NCBI GenBank assembly: GCA_037447335.1
Contig: JBBIGV010000011.1
Span: 1 to 64,000, forward strand
Reading direction: 5' to 3'
From: JBBIGV01 sp037447335
Lineage (GTDB): Bacteria; Bacteroidota; Ignavibacteria; Ignavibacteriales; Ignavibacteriaceae
Length of the DNA stretch: 64,000 bases
Positions 36,034 to 45,232 of this stretch are shown piece after piece. Position 1 is the stretch's first letter; every line of letters starts with the position of its first letter. The notes beneath the pieces are model-generated. The model was not told where the DNA came from, did no database searches, and worked only from the letters and a program-made list of their open reading frames with translations. The position numbers and the translations under genes are program-made.

Positions 36034-36903
36034 TTACTGACCGCCAAGAATAATCGGCAGCCCATCTTTACCCGAACCAATCACAACAACTTTAGAGTTA
36101 GGTGAATTTGCAAGTTTTTCGGTTGCTTCGATTCCCTTCCATCTGAGTAATTGTTCGCTGATACCTTTGGAGACAATATCCTGAAAGTCTGCAATACCTT
36201 TTGCTTCGATTCTTTTTCTTTCTGCTTCCTGAGTTTCTCTCTGAAGGATGAACTGCATACGCTGGCTTTCCTGTTCAGCTTTTAACTTTTCTTCTATAGA
36301 TGCAGTCAGACCCGCCGGGAGTTTTATCTGCCGCATAGGAACAGCTTCAATAGTGATACCTCTTGGTGTTATCAACGAAGATAATTCAGATTCGATTTCC
36401 TTTGTAAGCTTTTCCCTGTCGGCAGTGTAAAGGGAACGGGCTTCATACTTTGCTGTAACGCCTCTTACCACCGATCTGAACTGCGGTATGATGATTTTCT
36501 CAAGATAATTCTCTCCGACAGTTTTATAAATTTTATTTGCATTTTCAAAACTGAGGCTGTAAAGAAGGCTTATCTCAAGTTCAACACTCAAACCTTCTCT
36601 TGATGGAACATACATAATTTCTCTGATTTCCTGTGTACGGGCATCGAACTTTACTATGTTAGCCATAGGATTAACAATGTTAACACCGGGGTAAAGAGTT
36701 TGATCGCTTACGCGCCCAAAAAAATCTATCACACCAACATGCCCTGCAGGAATTACCGTCCACAACTGAAGCACTGCAATAAGTAGTGCGACGATTAATC
36801 CGATTAACGAAAATGATGCTTCCGGTTTATTAAAGCGTTTTTTTGCATTAACATAAACAAACCCGGCTACAACAGCAGCTAACAATGCAACAATAAATAA
36901 CAT
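36034..36903 (-). CDS. SPFH/prohibitin-family membrane protein
   Basis: The 289-residue protein has two hydrophobic segments at the N-terminus (about residues 1-16 and 30-52), then an SPFH domain (VIPAGHVGVIDFFGRVSDQ to about 210) and a coiled-coil (IEEKLKAEQESQRMQFILQR) rich in Ala/Glu. This is the prohibitin arrangement: a membrane-anchored ring-forming scaffold that often controls FtsH-type proteases. It has its own promoter and a GAGAGG ribosome-binding site, and is followed by the haem operon, so readthrough is possible. Confidence 0.9.
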   Translation of the reverse strand: MLFIVALLAAVVAGFVYVNAKKRFNKPEASFSLIGLIVALLIAVLQLWTVIPAGHVGVIDFFGRVSDQTLYPGVNIVNPMANIVKFDARTQEIREIMYVPSREGLSVELEISLLYSLSFENANKIYKTVGENYLEKIIIPQFRSVVRGVTAKYEARSLYTADREKLTKEIESELSSLITPRGITIEAVPMRQIKLPAGLTASIEEKLKAEQESQRMQFILQRETQEAERKRIEAKGIADFQDIVSKGISEQLLRWKGIEATEKLANSPNSKVVVIGSGKDGLPIILGGQ

Positions 36904-36936
36904 AATATTCCTCTCTTGTTCTGATTAAAATCTTTT

Positions 36937-36944
36937 CAAATATA
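36937..36944 (-). promoter_or_regulatory. Putative -7 box for the SPFH gene
   Basis: On the minus strand TATATTTG matches TAnnTTTG and lies 33 bp before the ATG at 36903. The -33 element is not clear. Confidence 0.45.
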
Positions 36945-37004
36945 GTATTAGTTTTTCTGAATAGAAACCTATGATATGATAACATGGAATCGGCAGTAAT
37001 AAAA

Positions 37005-37144
37005 GGGGCTCTGACCAAAATGCAGCACAGATTACTAATCTGTGCTGCAATGAATTTGAATTTAATCTGAAATCAGACATAAAAATTCAAAGTTGTTTGA
37101 AAATTTACTTTTCCCAAAGGGATGGATTCCCATTGGTCAGCCCC
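37005..37144. repeat. MITE-like palindromic element, copy A
   Basis: The terminal inverted repeats are GGGGCT(CT)GACCAA and TTGGTCAGCCCC. Inside is a perfect 14-bp hairpin (37021-37034 with 37036-37049, single-base loop) and a second stem around TCTGAAATCAGA. It closely matches copy B at 47738-47855, with about ten small differences plus a 21-bp insert (37113-37133) carrying CCC/GGG blocks. It contains no reading frame. It sits between the ferritin-like gene's stop and the SPFH promoter. No target duplication is clear. Confidence 0.85.
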
Positions 37145-37156
37145 ACCTCAAAAAAA

Positions 37157-37609
37157 TTATTTTTTATATTCTTTCAGGAATCCCATAAATTCAATGCGAT
37201 GAGATTCTTCCATTCCGAGCAGTTGGATACAAAGATCCTGTGTTACATAATCCACACCATCACATAGTTTAATGAGCTTACCATATTGTTCGATAGCTCC
37301 GTTTTCAGCTTCGATAACACCTTCTATTACAGAAACAACATCTGTTGTGTCTTCTTTGGTCTGAAGGTATGTTTGTACTGCTTTAAAATTCATAGAGCCC
37401 GGCACTGTGCCGCCAAGTTCTTTGATTCTTTTTGCAAGGCGCTGTGCATGGGAAATTTCTTCAGTAACATCGGCAGCAAGAGATTTTTTGATTTCTTCTG
37501 CTCTTACACCGTCAAGGTTGATTGAATTGGAAATGTAGTTCATTACTGTTTCGATTTCCATCCAATAGCTTTTAATTAAGTTTTCGATTATTTCTTTTTT
37601 GTTTGACAT
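37157..37609 (-). CDS. Ferritin-like diiron-fold protein
   Basis: The 150-residue four-helix protein has carboxylate/His patterns of a ferritin-like diiron site: Glu in YWMEIETVMNYI, E-x-x-H in EEISHAQRLAKRI, Glu in EAENGAIEQYGKL and E-x-x-H in EESHRIEFMGFL. It resembles the bacterioferritin/Dps-related group used for iron storage or oxidative protection; the exact subgroup is not determined. It starts 9 bp after the phosphorylase gene, with GGAGAAG before the ATG, so the two are probably cotranscribed. Confidence 0.8.
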   Translation of the reverse strand: MSNKKEIIENLIKSYWMEIETVMNYISNSINLDGVRAEEIKKSLAADVTEEISHAQRLAKRIKELGGTVPGSMNFKAVQTYLQTKEDTTDVVSVIEGVIEAENGAIEQYGKLIKLCDGVDYVTQDLCIQLLGMEESHRIEFMGFLKEYKK

Positions 37610-37617
37610 AACTTCTC

Positions 37618-38922
37618 CTAATAGATTGTTTTTTTGATTAGTTTGATTTTGTTGCCTTTGACTTTTGAAAATTCCAATGAGTTATAAATTCTTTTTAATG
37701 AATTATCTATTTGATTTTTTTTGTCGGTTCTGATTTCGCCGATGATCATATCTTTTGTAAGATGATCACCTGTTTTAACATTAAGTATAATTCCTGCTTT
37801 ATGATCGATTACCTCATCTTTTGTAAGACGACCAGCGCCAAGCTCAAGTGCTGCCATTCCTATCATATATGTATCAATGCTTTTTACACAGCCGGAAGCA
37901 GGACTGTATAGCTTAATATTATATTTAGAACGGGGATACAAATCAGGATTACTAATTATTTTAATATCTCCGCCTTGCAGCCTGACTATCTCTAAAAATT
38001 TATCATAGGCTTTACCGCTCATTAAAATTTTTTTTGCCTTTTCAGTACCTTCCTTTATAGAGCCGGCTTTCCCGCCTAAAAAAATCATCGCTCCGGACAA
38101 AGTAACAGACAATTCGTATAAGTCTGAAGAATCATCTCCTCTAAGCACATTAAGCGATTCATACACTTCAAGCCAGTTGCCGATATAATTGCCGAGAGGT
38201 TGATTCATATCTGTTATAAAGGCGATTACCTTTTTCTTAAAAGATTTTGCCGTTGAGATCAAGGAATCAGCAAGCACCAACGCTTCCTTTTCACTCTTCA
38301 TAAAAGCGCCGTTACCGGTTTTCACATCAAGCACAAGTCCGTCAATTCCTTCAGCAAGTTTTTTGCTCATTATGCTTGCTGTAATAAACGGAACGGATTC
38401 AATTGTTGCCGTTGCACTTCTGAGAGCGTAAATAAGTTTATCAGCAGGAGCAATTTCCTTCGTCTGCCCTATAAGCGCCGCCCCACATTTTTTCAGAACA
38501 TATTTAAATCTGTTGAGATTCAAACTTGTATTAAAACCCGGTATTGATTCGAGTTTATCGAGAGTGCCGCCGGTATGTCCTAAACCTCTTCCCGAAATCA
38601 TCGGAACATATATGCCTGCAGATGCTGCAACAGGTGCAATTATCAGTGAGGTTTTATCGCCAACACCTCCGGTAGAATGCTTGTCGATTTTATAGCCTTT
38701 TATACTGCTTAACTCAACTAACTTACCTGAGTGCAGCATAGATTTGGTCAGGGCAGATGTTTCTCTTTTATTCAAACCATTAAGAAAACCAGCCATTAAG
38801 AAGGCAGCAAATTGGTAATCAGGGATTTTCCCGGATGAATAGCTTTTGATCAGAAAATCTATTTCAATATCAGATAATGACTCACCGTCTCTTTTCTTTT
38901 GGATAATTTCCAACGAATTCAT
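37618..38922 (-). CDS. deoA: Pyrimidine-nucleoside (thymidine) phosphorylase
   Basis: The 434-residue protein splits pyrimidine nucleosides with phosphate. It has the phosphate-binding KHSTGGVGDKTSLIIAPVAA and the family signature SGRGLGHTGGTLDKLES, plus the C-terminal domain YSPASGCVKSIDTYMIG. Whether it prefers thymidine or uridine (DeoA or Pdp) cannot be told by eye. A TAAATTTG box ends only 4 bp before the ATG, suggesting a leaderless or nearly leaderless transcript. Confidence 0.9.
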   Translation of the reverse strand: MNSLEIIQKKRDGESLSDIEIDFLIKSYSSGKIPDYQFAAFLMAGFLNGLNKRETSALTKSMLHSGKLVELSSIKGYKIDKHSTGGVGDKTSLIIAPVAASAGIYVPMISGRGLGHTGGTLDKLESIPGFNTSLNLNRFKYVLKKCGAALIGQTKEIAPADKLIYALRSATATIESVPFITASIMSKKLAEGIDGLVLDVKTGNGAFMKSEKEALVLADSLISTAKSFKKKVIAFITDMNQPLGNYIGNWLEVYESLNVLRGDDSSDLYELSVTLSGAMIFLGGKAGSIKEGTEKAKKILMSGKAYDKFLEIVRLQGGDIKIISNPDLYPRSKYNIKLYSPASGCVKSIDTYMIGMAALELGAGRLTKDEVIDHKAGIILNVKTGDHLTKDMIIGEIRTDKKNQIDNSLKRIYNSLEFSKVKGNKIKLIKKTIY

Positions 38923-38926
38923 AGTG

Positions 38927-38934
38927 CAAATTTA
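38927..38934 (-). promoter_or_regulatory. -7 box abutting the phosphorylase start codon
   Basis: TAAATTTG on the minus strand is separated from ATG 38922 by only CACT. Transcription from it would begin at or next to the start codon. The -33 element is weak. Confidence 0.5.
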
Positions 38935-39104
38935 AGAATAAATGCTTTCTATTCCGATTAAACAGATCACTTGTGTTTGTGAAAGTCCATTACTTAAAAT
39001 GTTTAACTAACAGCATCTAAACTATTACAGATTATTTGGTTAGCCGCATTGAAATGTTTATTTTAAGCACTTCAAATTTCAAACAAAAGGAGTAAATCTG
39101 TTTA

Positions 39105-40883
39105 ATGTTGTTTCAGAAAAGAACACATACATGCGGTGAATTACGCGAAAAAAATATTGGTGAGAGAGTTATACTCAACGGCTGGGTTGATACGCGGCGC
39201 GATCTGGGCGGTTTAATATTTATCGAATTGCGGGATCGTTACGGAATAACACAAGTGGTTTTTGAGCCAACTTACAATGAACCGGCACATTATAAAGCAA
39301 AAAATCTACGCAGCGAGTTTGTAATTTCTGTTGAAGGTGTTGTGCGAAAAAGACCTGAAGGAACAGAGAACACAACTCTTGAAACAGGTTTGGTAGATGT
39401 AATGGTTGATAAGCTCGTTATCCTTAATGAAGCCAAAACACCGCCATTCCCGATAAAAGATGAAATAGATACACACGAAGACAGCAGATTGAAATACAGA
39501 TACCTCGATCTAAGAAGACCTCTGGTTCAGAAAAATTTATTGCTGCGGCATCGGATGTATCAGCTTACAAGAAAATATTTTGATGAAAATAATTTTGTTG
39601 AAATTGAAACCCCCGTCCTAATGAAAAGCACACCGGAAGGTGCGCGCGATTTTCTTGTGCCAAGCCGTTTGCACAAAGGTAAGTTTTATGCACTGCCGCA
39701 ATCTCCGCAAACATATAAACAGCTTCTGATGGTGTCAGGGTTTGACCGCTACTTCCAGATAGTTAAGTGTTTCAGAGATGAAGACCTTCGCGCCGACCGC
39801 CAGCCGGAGTTTACACAAATTGACGTGGAAATGTCGTTCGTTGATCAGGAAGATATTTTTGAAATGGTTGAAGGTTTGATGAAGGTTCTTTTCAGAGAAA
39901 TCCGGAACAGAGAACTTCATACACCTATTACCAGGTTATCATTTACCGAAGCGATGGAAAAATACGGGAGCGATAAACCTGATCTGCGTTTCGGACTTCA
40001 GATGGTTACCCTTAACTCTGTTTTTCAGAATACTACATTCAAAGTTTTTGAAGATCAGATTAAAAATGATGGAATCATAACCGGTCTTCTTGCACCCGGC
40101 TGCGGTGACTATACACGCAACCAACTGGATGTACTAACAGATTTCGTTAAAAAGCTCGGCGCCGGCGGTTTAATCTGGATGCGGGTAAAGGATAATGGTT
40201 CGGGGTCAGAGCTTGAAGCGCCTATTGCAAAATTTCTTTCACTGGAAGAAAAGAACGGAATCATAAACAGTCTTGATGCTAAAGCAGGTGATTTAATTTT
40301 TATTTTATCCGGTCCGTGGTTAAAGGCTCTTTCAATTATGGGCGCACTCAGGCTTGAGATGGCTAAAAGACTTAACCTTATAAAAGAAGATGCTGAACCC
40401 CACTTACTTTGGGTAACAGATTTCCCGCTTCTGGAATGGGATGAACACACAAAAAGATATTATGCAATGCATCATCCGTTCACATCTCCCCGGTGGGAAG
40501 ATATTCCGTTGATGGATACAGACCCGGGAAAAGTAAAAGCCCGTGCATATGACCTCGTTCTTAACGGTAATGAAATTGCAGGCGGCAGCATTCGTATTCA
40601 CAATTCCGAACTGCAGGCAAAAATGTTTAAGCTGCTGGGCATTAGTGAAGAGGAAGCAGAGTACAAATTCGGATTTTTAATGAATGCATTTAAATACGGC
40701 GCACCGCCGCACGGCGGGATTGCTTTCGGTTTCGACAGAATGGCGATGATCTTTGCAGGCGAAAATTCTATTAGGGAAGTTATTGCGTTCCCCAAAACAG
40801 CAAGCGCCATATCACTTATGGATGAATCTCCCTCTACAGTTGCAGAAGAACAATTAACAGAGCTTCATATTAAAATCAGATAG
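39105..40883 (+). CDS. aspS: Aspartyl-tRNA synthetase
   Basis: The 592-residue bacterial-type class II synthetase has an OB-fold anticodon-binding domain (HTCGELREKNIGERVILNGW, about 8-110), class II motif 2 FQIVKCFRDEDLRADRQPEFTQ written as FRDEDLRADRQPEFTQID, an inserted GAD domain (about 285-420) and motif 3 GIAFGFDRMAMIF. Whether it is discriminating or also charges Asn-tRNA cannot be said from the sequence. It begins with ATG at 39105, with AAAGGAG 12 bp upstream. The next gene starts 53 bp downstream. Confidence 0.95.
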   Translation: MLFQKRTHTCGELREKNIGERVILNGWVDTRRDLGGLIFIELRDRYGITQVVFEPTYNEPAHYKAKNLRSEFVISVEGVVRKRPEGTENTTLETGLVDVMVDKLVILNEAKTPPFPIKDEIDTHEDSRLKYRYLDLRRPLVQKNLLLRHRMYQLTRKYFDENNFVEIETPVLMKSTPEGARDFLVPSRLHKGKFYALPQSPQTYKQLLMVSGFDRYFQIVKCFRDEDLRADRQPEFTQIDVEMSFVDQEDIFEMVEGLMKVLFREIRNRELHTPITRLSFTEAMEKYGSDKPDLRFGLQMVTLNSVFQNTTFKVFEDQIKNDGIITGLLAPGCGDYTRNQLDVLTDFVKKLGAGGLIWMRVKDNGSGSELEAPIAKFLSLEEKNGIINSLDAKAGDLIFILSGPWLKALSIMGALRLEMAKRLNLIKEDAEPHLLWVTDFPLLEWDEHTKRYYAMHHPFTSPRWEDIPLMDTDPGKVKARAYDLVLNGNEIAGGSIRIHNSELQAKMFKLLGISEEEAEYKFGFLMNAFKYGAPPHGGIAFGFDRMAMIFAGENSIREVIAFPKTASAISLMDESPSTVAEEQLTELHIKIR

Positions 40884-40936
40884 TCGCTGAAGCATATTCG
40901 GATAACGGGGAGGCAAAGAATTTTTTATATCGGCTG

Positions 40937-42556
40937 ATGAATAAAATTCCCAAACCATCACATATTCCTTTCCTGATTAACACGGCAATTTTTTTGCTGG
41001 CTGTTTATCTGTTACTTAACCAATCGCTGGCATCTAACGATGGAAAGCTGACTTACAACCTTGACGATGCTTACATCCATCTTGCAATCGCTAAGAATTC
41101 AGTTGAGCATTCGGTGTGGGGTGTAACCTCAGATGGATTTACATCTTCATCATCTTCTCTGTTGTGGACATCTGTGCTTATAGTTCTGTACAAGGTTACC
41201 GGCGAACTGGAAAGCCTGCCGTTCATACTTAATGTTTTAATTTCTCTGCTGTTATTGTACGTTGTTTACAAAGAACTGCGCAAACATTTCAACAACGTCT
41301 TTTTATTAACGATTTTGCTGGCGGCGATACAAGCTGCGATACTTATTCCTTTTCATGTTTTCTCCGGGATGGAGCATATTCTTCACATGCTGCTGACACT
41401 TTTGTTTATAAGATTACTGCTCAATTTTATAAGCAATGAATCAACTAAATCAGAATTAGCTTATCTTCTTGTTATTACATTCTTACTCACTTCTGTAAGA
41501 TTTGAGTCTGTCTTTCTGATCTTTGCTTCAATTATTCCTCTGGCAAAGGAAAAAAGATATGCAGTATTATCTACTCTGATATTGTTCGCATCGCTGCCTG
41601 TTATTATTTACGGATACTATTCACTTAATAACGGGTGGTATTTTCTGCCGAACTCCGTTTTGCTTAAGGGCAATCAACCTGAAGTATCATTTTTATCTTT
41701 AATTGTTTTTGTACTTAAGCCGATCGGCGGATTGTTTAAGTACAGCATTCATTTACTGGCAATAATTGCATTACTGCTGTTGGTGTACCGGATGCAAAAA
41801 TTATCAAAGGAACAAAAATATTTTTTATTTCTGTTCGGCGGTACACTTTTATTGCACCTGCTGTTTGCCAGAGTCTCGGGCACATTTAATATTGAGGGAG
41901 GAATAAGGTATGATTCATACCTGATTCTGACGGGGCTGTTGTTAGCAGTTATTCTTACATCAGGAAAGATAAAGGAGATATTTAGACTAAAAAATTTCCG
42001 CAGCAGCCCGGTAAGCCAAAACATTTTAAACATTGCACTCATATTCATCTTCGCTTTCCCGCTTCTTTACCGTGGAGTTGTAATAACCAAAAAAACTCCT
42101 GTTGCAACAACAAATATTTACCAGCAGCAGATACAAATGGGAAAATTTTTTTCAATATATTTCGACGGGCAAAATGTCGGTGTTAATGATATCGGGGCTG
42201 TATCATTAATAAAAGGAAGCAATGTGGTTGATCTATGGGGACTCTCCGATATAGAAGCAGCTATTGCAAGAGTTGAAAAAAGATATACATCCGGATTTTT
42301 AGTTGATTTGATTCATAAAAAAGATGTTAAGGCGCTTGCAATTTATGACCTCTGGTTTGAAAAGTATCCCTTATTAAATAGTTCACTGGTTAAAGCAGGC
42401 GAATGGGAAATAAAGAACAACATAATCTGCGGCGACAGCATCGTGTCTTTTTATGCTCCTGATTCAATATCAGCATTAGAATTGTCCGAAAAACTAACTC
42501 AATATTCTGACCAGTTACCGGGATCAGTCATTGTCAGAAATTATTTTCAAAAATAA
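40937..42556 (+). CDS. GT-C-like polytopic membrane protein
   Basis: The 539-residue protein has about ten to twelve hydrophobic helices and a C-terminal soluble part from about residue 390. Close after the first helix comes NLDDAYIHLAIAKNSVEH, with the acidic pair typical of the first periplasmic loop of GT-C lipid-linked-sugar transferases, and the segment GFTSSSSSLLWTSVL follows. It probably transfers a sugar to an envelope acceptor from a polyprenyl-phosphate donor. The fold is inferred from the DD motif and topology. A bidirectional terminator follows. Confidence 0.7.
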   Translation: MNKIPKPSHIPFLINTAIFLLAVYLLLNQSLASNDGKLTYNLDDAYIHLAIAKNSVEHSVWGVTSDGFTSSSSSLLWTSVLIVLYKVTGELESLPFILNVLISLLLLYVVYKELRKHFNNVFLLTILLAAIQAAILIPFHVFSGMEHILHMLLTLLFIRLLLNFISNESTKSELAYLLVITFLLTSVRFESVFLIFASIIPLAKEKRYAVLSTLILFASLPVIIYGYYSLNNGWYFLPNSVLLKGNQPEVSFLSLIVFVLKPIGGLFKYSIHLLAIIALLLLVYRMQKLSKEQKYFLFLFGGTLLLHLLFARVSGTFNIEGGIRYDSYLILTGLLLAVILTSGKIKEIFRLKNFRSSPVSQNILNIALIFIFAFPLLYRGVVITKKTPVATTNIYQQQIQMGKFFSIYFDGQNVGVNDIGAVSLIKGSNVVDLWGLSDIEAAIARVEKRYTSGFLVDLIHKKDVKALAIYDLWFEKYPLLNSSLVKAGEWEIKNNIICGDSIVSFYAPDSISALELSEKLTQYSDQLPGSVIVRNYFQK

Positions 42557-42560
42557 AAAA

Positions 42561-42581
42561 GGTGAGTTTTTAATACTCACC
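42561..42581. terminator. Bidirectional intrinsic terminator
   Basis: GGTGAGT (42561-42567) / ACTCACC (42575-42581) has an A-run on the left and ATATTTT on the right, serving both the GT-C gene (+) and the pilin-like gene (-). Confidence 0.8.
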
Positions 42582-42612
42582 ATATTTTAATTAGTTAATG
42601 ATTAAACAGTTA

Positions 42613-43767
42613 CTACTCGTAGTAAGAAATAATAACCGGTCTTTCCGAAGCTGGTCCAACACCCCCAACCTTCCAGAAAGGAGCAGTTAAAACTTCTGAA
42701 GCTGGTCTGTAATAAATCTCTGTTCTTCCTTTAAATTCAAATATGCCTTTTGCAGTCATACTTCCATAAAGTTTGGATTTGCTGCTAAATGAAATTTTTC
42801 CATATGAAAAAAGCTGTGCTCTGATAGTAGTATTGTTTCCACATTCCACATTTCCTTTTGCATAAATACCAAGATTGCTGGAATTCGGGTCTTCTGAAAG
42901 AATTGAAATATTTGCCGTTACATTAACATTACCTTTAACAATGTAAACACCATAACCCATAAAAGTACCGCTTATATTAAGATTGCCGCAGACATAAATG
43001 ATTTTTGGATTATCTTTTGTTCCAAGTAATGTTGTACCGCTTACATTGAGATTTCCTTTATGAACTTCTGCTGCAATATCAATGTAATCGTCCGGTTCAA
43101 ATGCGGGGATTTCAATTTCGTCACTCTGATAATGATTCGGACTTCCATCCGGATTAACATTAGGCACTATTTGAGTATTTAATCTGTGCCCCGGATTAGA
43201 GCTTGCAACGCCCTTATATGTAAGAAATCCTCTTATAAGGTTATTGCCATTCATTGTAAAATTTTTATTGGTATGAACATTTGAATTCCAGTTTGAGTTG
43301 TTATCGTCCCTGATATTCACATTCTGAATTGATATGTTTTCATCGGAAGCCATTGCATACTTCATAAACGGCGGTAAATTCCCCTTGGATGCATTTGGTG
43401 ATGGCAGCTCAACTACTGTTCTTATAATGTGTTCCTGGCTGCCGGATTTACCAACGGCAGTTATCAAGCGTCCGTGCTTCAATCCTTCATCAGGACCATT
43501 AAAGTATTTGCTGGTTGTTTTCTGAATGGTTATTTCAACATCACCTTGATGAAGCTGGACTGATTTTGTTCCGGTCCACGATGTATCCATTGAAAGGTCT
43601 TTGATTGCAATCTCTATTCCTGCTGAGGCATTATTCTTTGCATGCACATTCTCATATTCTGAAACAGAATTAGAGAACATGGAAGTATTACTCCTGTTCA
43701 TATTCAAACTCATAACCGAGAATATTAAGCTTGCACCTAAAACAACTATCAGCAGCATTTTGCCCAT
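42613..43767 (-). CDS. Pilin-like anchored protein with bactofilin-like beta repeats, paralogue 1
   Basis: The protein begins MGKMLLIVVLGASLIFSVMS at the in-frame ATG 43767, preferred over TTG 43779 because it matches the paralogue start. A single N-terminal hydrophobic helix is followed by a helical stretch (NSVSEYENVHAKNNASAGIE), the layout of PilX-type minor pilins. The C-terminal half has parallel-beta-like repeats with N-[VI]-x-G steps (GNLNISGTFMGYGVYIVKGN, KSKLYGSMTAKGIFEFKGRT). It is about 384 residues long and ends with the conserved VIISYYE. It is a paralogue of 44003-45160. Confidence 0.7.
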   Translation of the reverse strand: MGKMLLIVVLGASLIFSVMSLNMNRSNTSMFSNSVSEYENVHAKNNASAGIEIAIKDLSMDTSWTGTKSVQLHQGDVEITIQKTTSKYFNGPDEGLKHGRLITAVGKSGSQEHIIRTVVELPSPNASKGNLPPFMKYAMASDENISIQNVNIRDDNNSNWNSNVHTNKNFTMNGNNLIRGFLTYKGVASSNPGHRLNTQIVPNVNPDGSPNHYQSDEIEIPAFEPDDYIDIAAEVHKGNLNVSGTTLLGTKDNPKIIYVCGNLNISGTFMGYGVYIVKGNVNVTANISILSEDPNSSNLGIYAKGNVECGNNTTIRAQLFSYGKISFSSKSKLYGSMTAKGIFEFKGRTEIYYRPASEVLTAPFWKVGGVGPASERPVIISYYE

Positions 43768-43955
43768 TTTACAAACCAATAATTAAGTTAAACATAACTC
43801 AATTATGCAACTACCGTGCAAAAGAAAAAGGCTAAAAACGGAGCAAAATCAAGCCTTTTTGCCCCAATTGATGTATCGAAATGATAAGGAGGATAATAAT
43901 GAATCAGGAGAATAATTTGATATTTTGAAGTGAATAATACAGCGTAAAAATAAAA

Positions 43956-43978
43956 AAGGTGAGCACCGGGCTCACCTT
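43956..43978 (-). terminator. Intrinsic terminator between the two pilin-like paralogues
   Basis: On the minus strand, AAGGTGAGC (43978-43970) pairs with GCTCACCTT (43964-43956), followed by a T-run. It ends the upstream paralogue's transcript, and its arms resemble the terminator at 42561. Confidence 0.8.
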
Positions 43979-44002
43979 CGTTAAAAATAATCGGGTTGAA
44001 AT

Positions 44003-45160
44003 TTATTCGTAGTATGAAAGTATAACCGGTCGTGTGGCAATTGTCCCGCCACCGCCGGTTTTCCAGAAAGGAGATGACAATTCATCTGCTGCCGGTCTGT
44101 AATAAACTCCAACATTGCCATTAAAGTTAACTTTACCCTGTGCTGCCATGCTTCCGTGGACGCTGACATTACCATTAAGATTAATATCCTCAGAAGACAA
44201 CAATTGGGCTTTTACGGTTACATTACCATTCATATTTATATTACCCTTTGAGTAAAGCCCAAGGTTACTGGATGTAGGGTCAATACCCAGAATATTAACA
44301 TTACCGTTAATTGTTGTTGTTCCCTTAACAATAAATACTCCATAACCTTTAACATTACCATTAAGCGTCAGATTTCCACCTACATAAATAATGCTCGGGT
44401 TATCTTTGGTGCCGAGTGTAAGATTACCGCTTACACTGTAATTACCCATATGTTTATGAGTTGCCAAACCGATATAATCCTCGGGGTTGAAATCAGGTAT
44501 TTCAATCTCAGGCGATTTAAAGTGAACGGGATCCCCGTTAAGGTTTACATTAGGTTTAATATTGGTGTTTAATCTGTGCCCCGGAGTTGAGCTTGCTGTT
44601 CCTGTATATGATAAAAATCCCTTAATTGTTGGATTACCCGTCATTCTGAAATTTTTATTTGTATGAACATTGGCATTCCATAACGGGTTAAAGTCGTCTC
44701 TTACCTGCACATTGCCTGTCAGAGCAAAATCTTCTCCCGAAGCAATTGCATAAGTTAAAAACGGCGGCACTTTCCCAGGCGGTCCGGAAGAAGTTGGAAG
44801 CTGTATAACGGCTCTTATTATATGAGTCTGATCTCCAACCAAGCCGGTTGAGGTAACAAGTCTTGCGCCTATCAATCCTTCATTCGGTCCGTTGAAATAC
44901 CTGCTTTGAGTGTTCTGAACAGTGATGGAAACGTTACCCTGATAAAGAGTCCGTTTGTTCACACCAGCCCACGCAGTATCGACAGAAAGATTCTTTATTG
45001 CCAGCTCAATGCCCGCTGCAGCATTGTTTTTTGCGTGAACGCTTTCGTATTCCTGTACCGAATTTGTGACCATTTCGGTATTGCTGGTGTTCATATTCAG
45101 GCTTATCAGCGAGAATATTACGCCTGCGCTCACAACCACAATTAATAACATTTTGCCCAT
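44003..45160 (-). CDS. Pilin-like anchored protein with bactofilin-like beta repeats, paralogue 2
   Basis: The 385-residue protein begins MGKMLLIVVVSAGVIFSLIS, a single hydrophobic helix at the extreme N-terminus, then SVQEYESVHAKNNAAAGIEL as in PilX-like minor pilins. From about residue 230 it has regular repeats (LTLNGNVKGYGVFIVKG, INMNGNVTVKAQLLSSEDIN, LNGNVSVHGSMAAQGKVNF) with Asn-Gly-Asn at turns, resembling polymer-forming beta-helix modules. The N-G-N rungs are much more regular than in paralogue 1. It ends VILSYYE. It lies downstream of two further minor-pilin-like genes, 72 bp after the nearer one. Confidence 0.7.
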   Translation of the reverse strand: MGKMLLIVVVSAGVIFSLISLNMNTSNTEMVTNSVQEYESVHAKNNAAAGIELAIKNLSVDTAWAGVNKRTLYQGNVSITVQNTQSRYFNGPNEGLIGARLVTSTGLVGDQTHIIRAVIQLPTSSGPPGKVPPFLTYAIASGEDFALTGNVQVRDDFNPLWNANVHTNKNFRMTGNPTIKGFLSYTGTASSTPGHRLNTNIKPNVNLNGDPVHFKSPEIEIPDFNPEDYIGLATHKHMGNYSVSGNLTLGTKDNPSIIYVGGNLTLNGNVKGYGVFIVKGTTTINGNVNILGIDPTSSNLGLYSKGNINMNGNVTVKAQLLSSEDINLNGNVSVHGSMAAQGKVNFNGNVGVYYRPAADELSSPFWKTGGGGTIATRPVILSYYE

Positions 45161-45232
45161 TTTATTTAACCTTTATGTTAGTTTTTATTAAATCCATTTC
45201 GTTTCTCATCTTAGACTGAATCAGGAAGCTAA

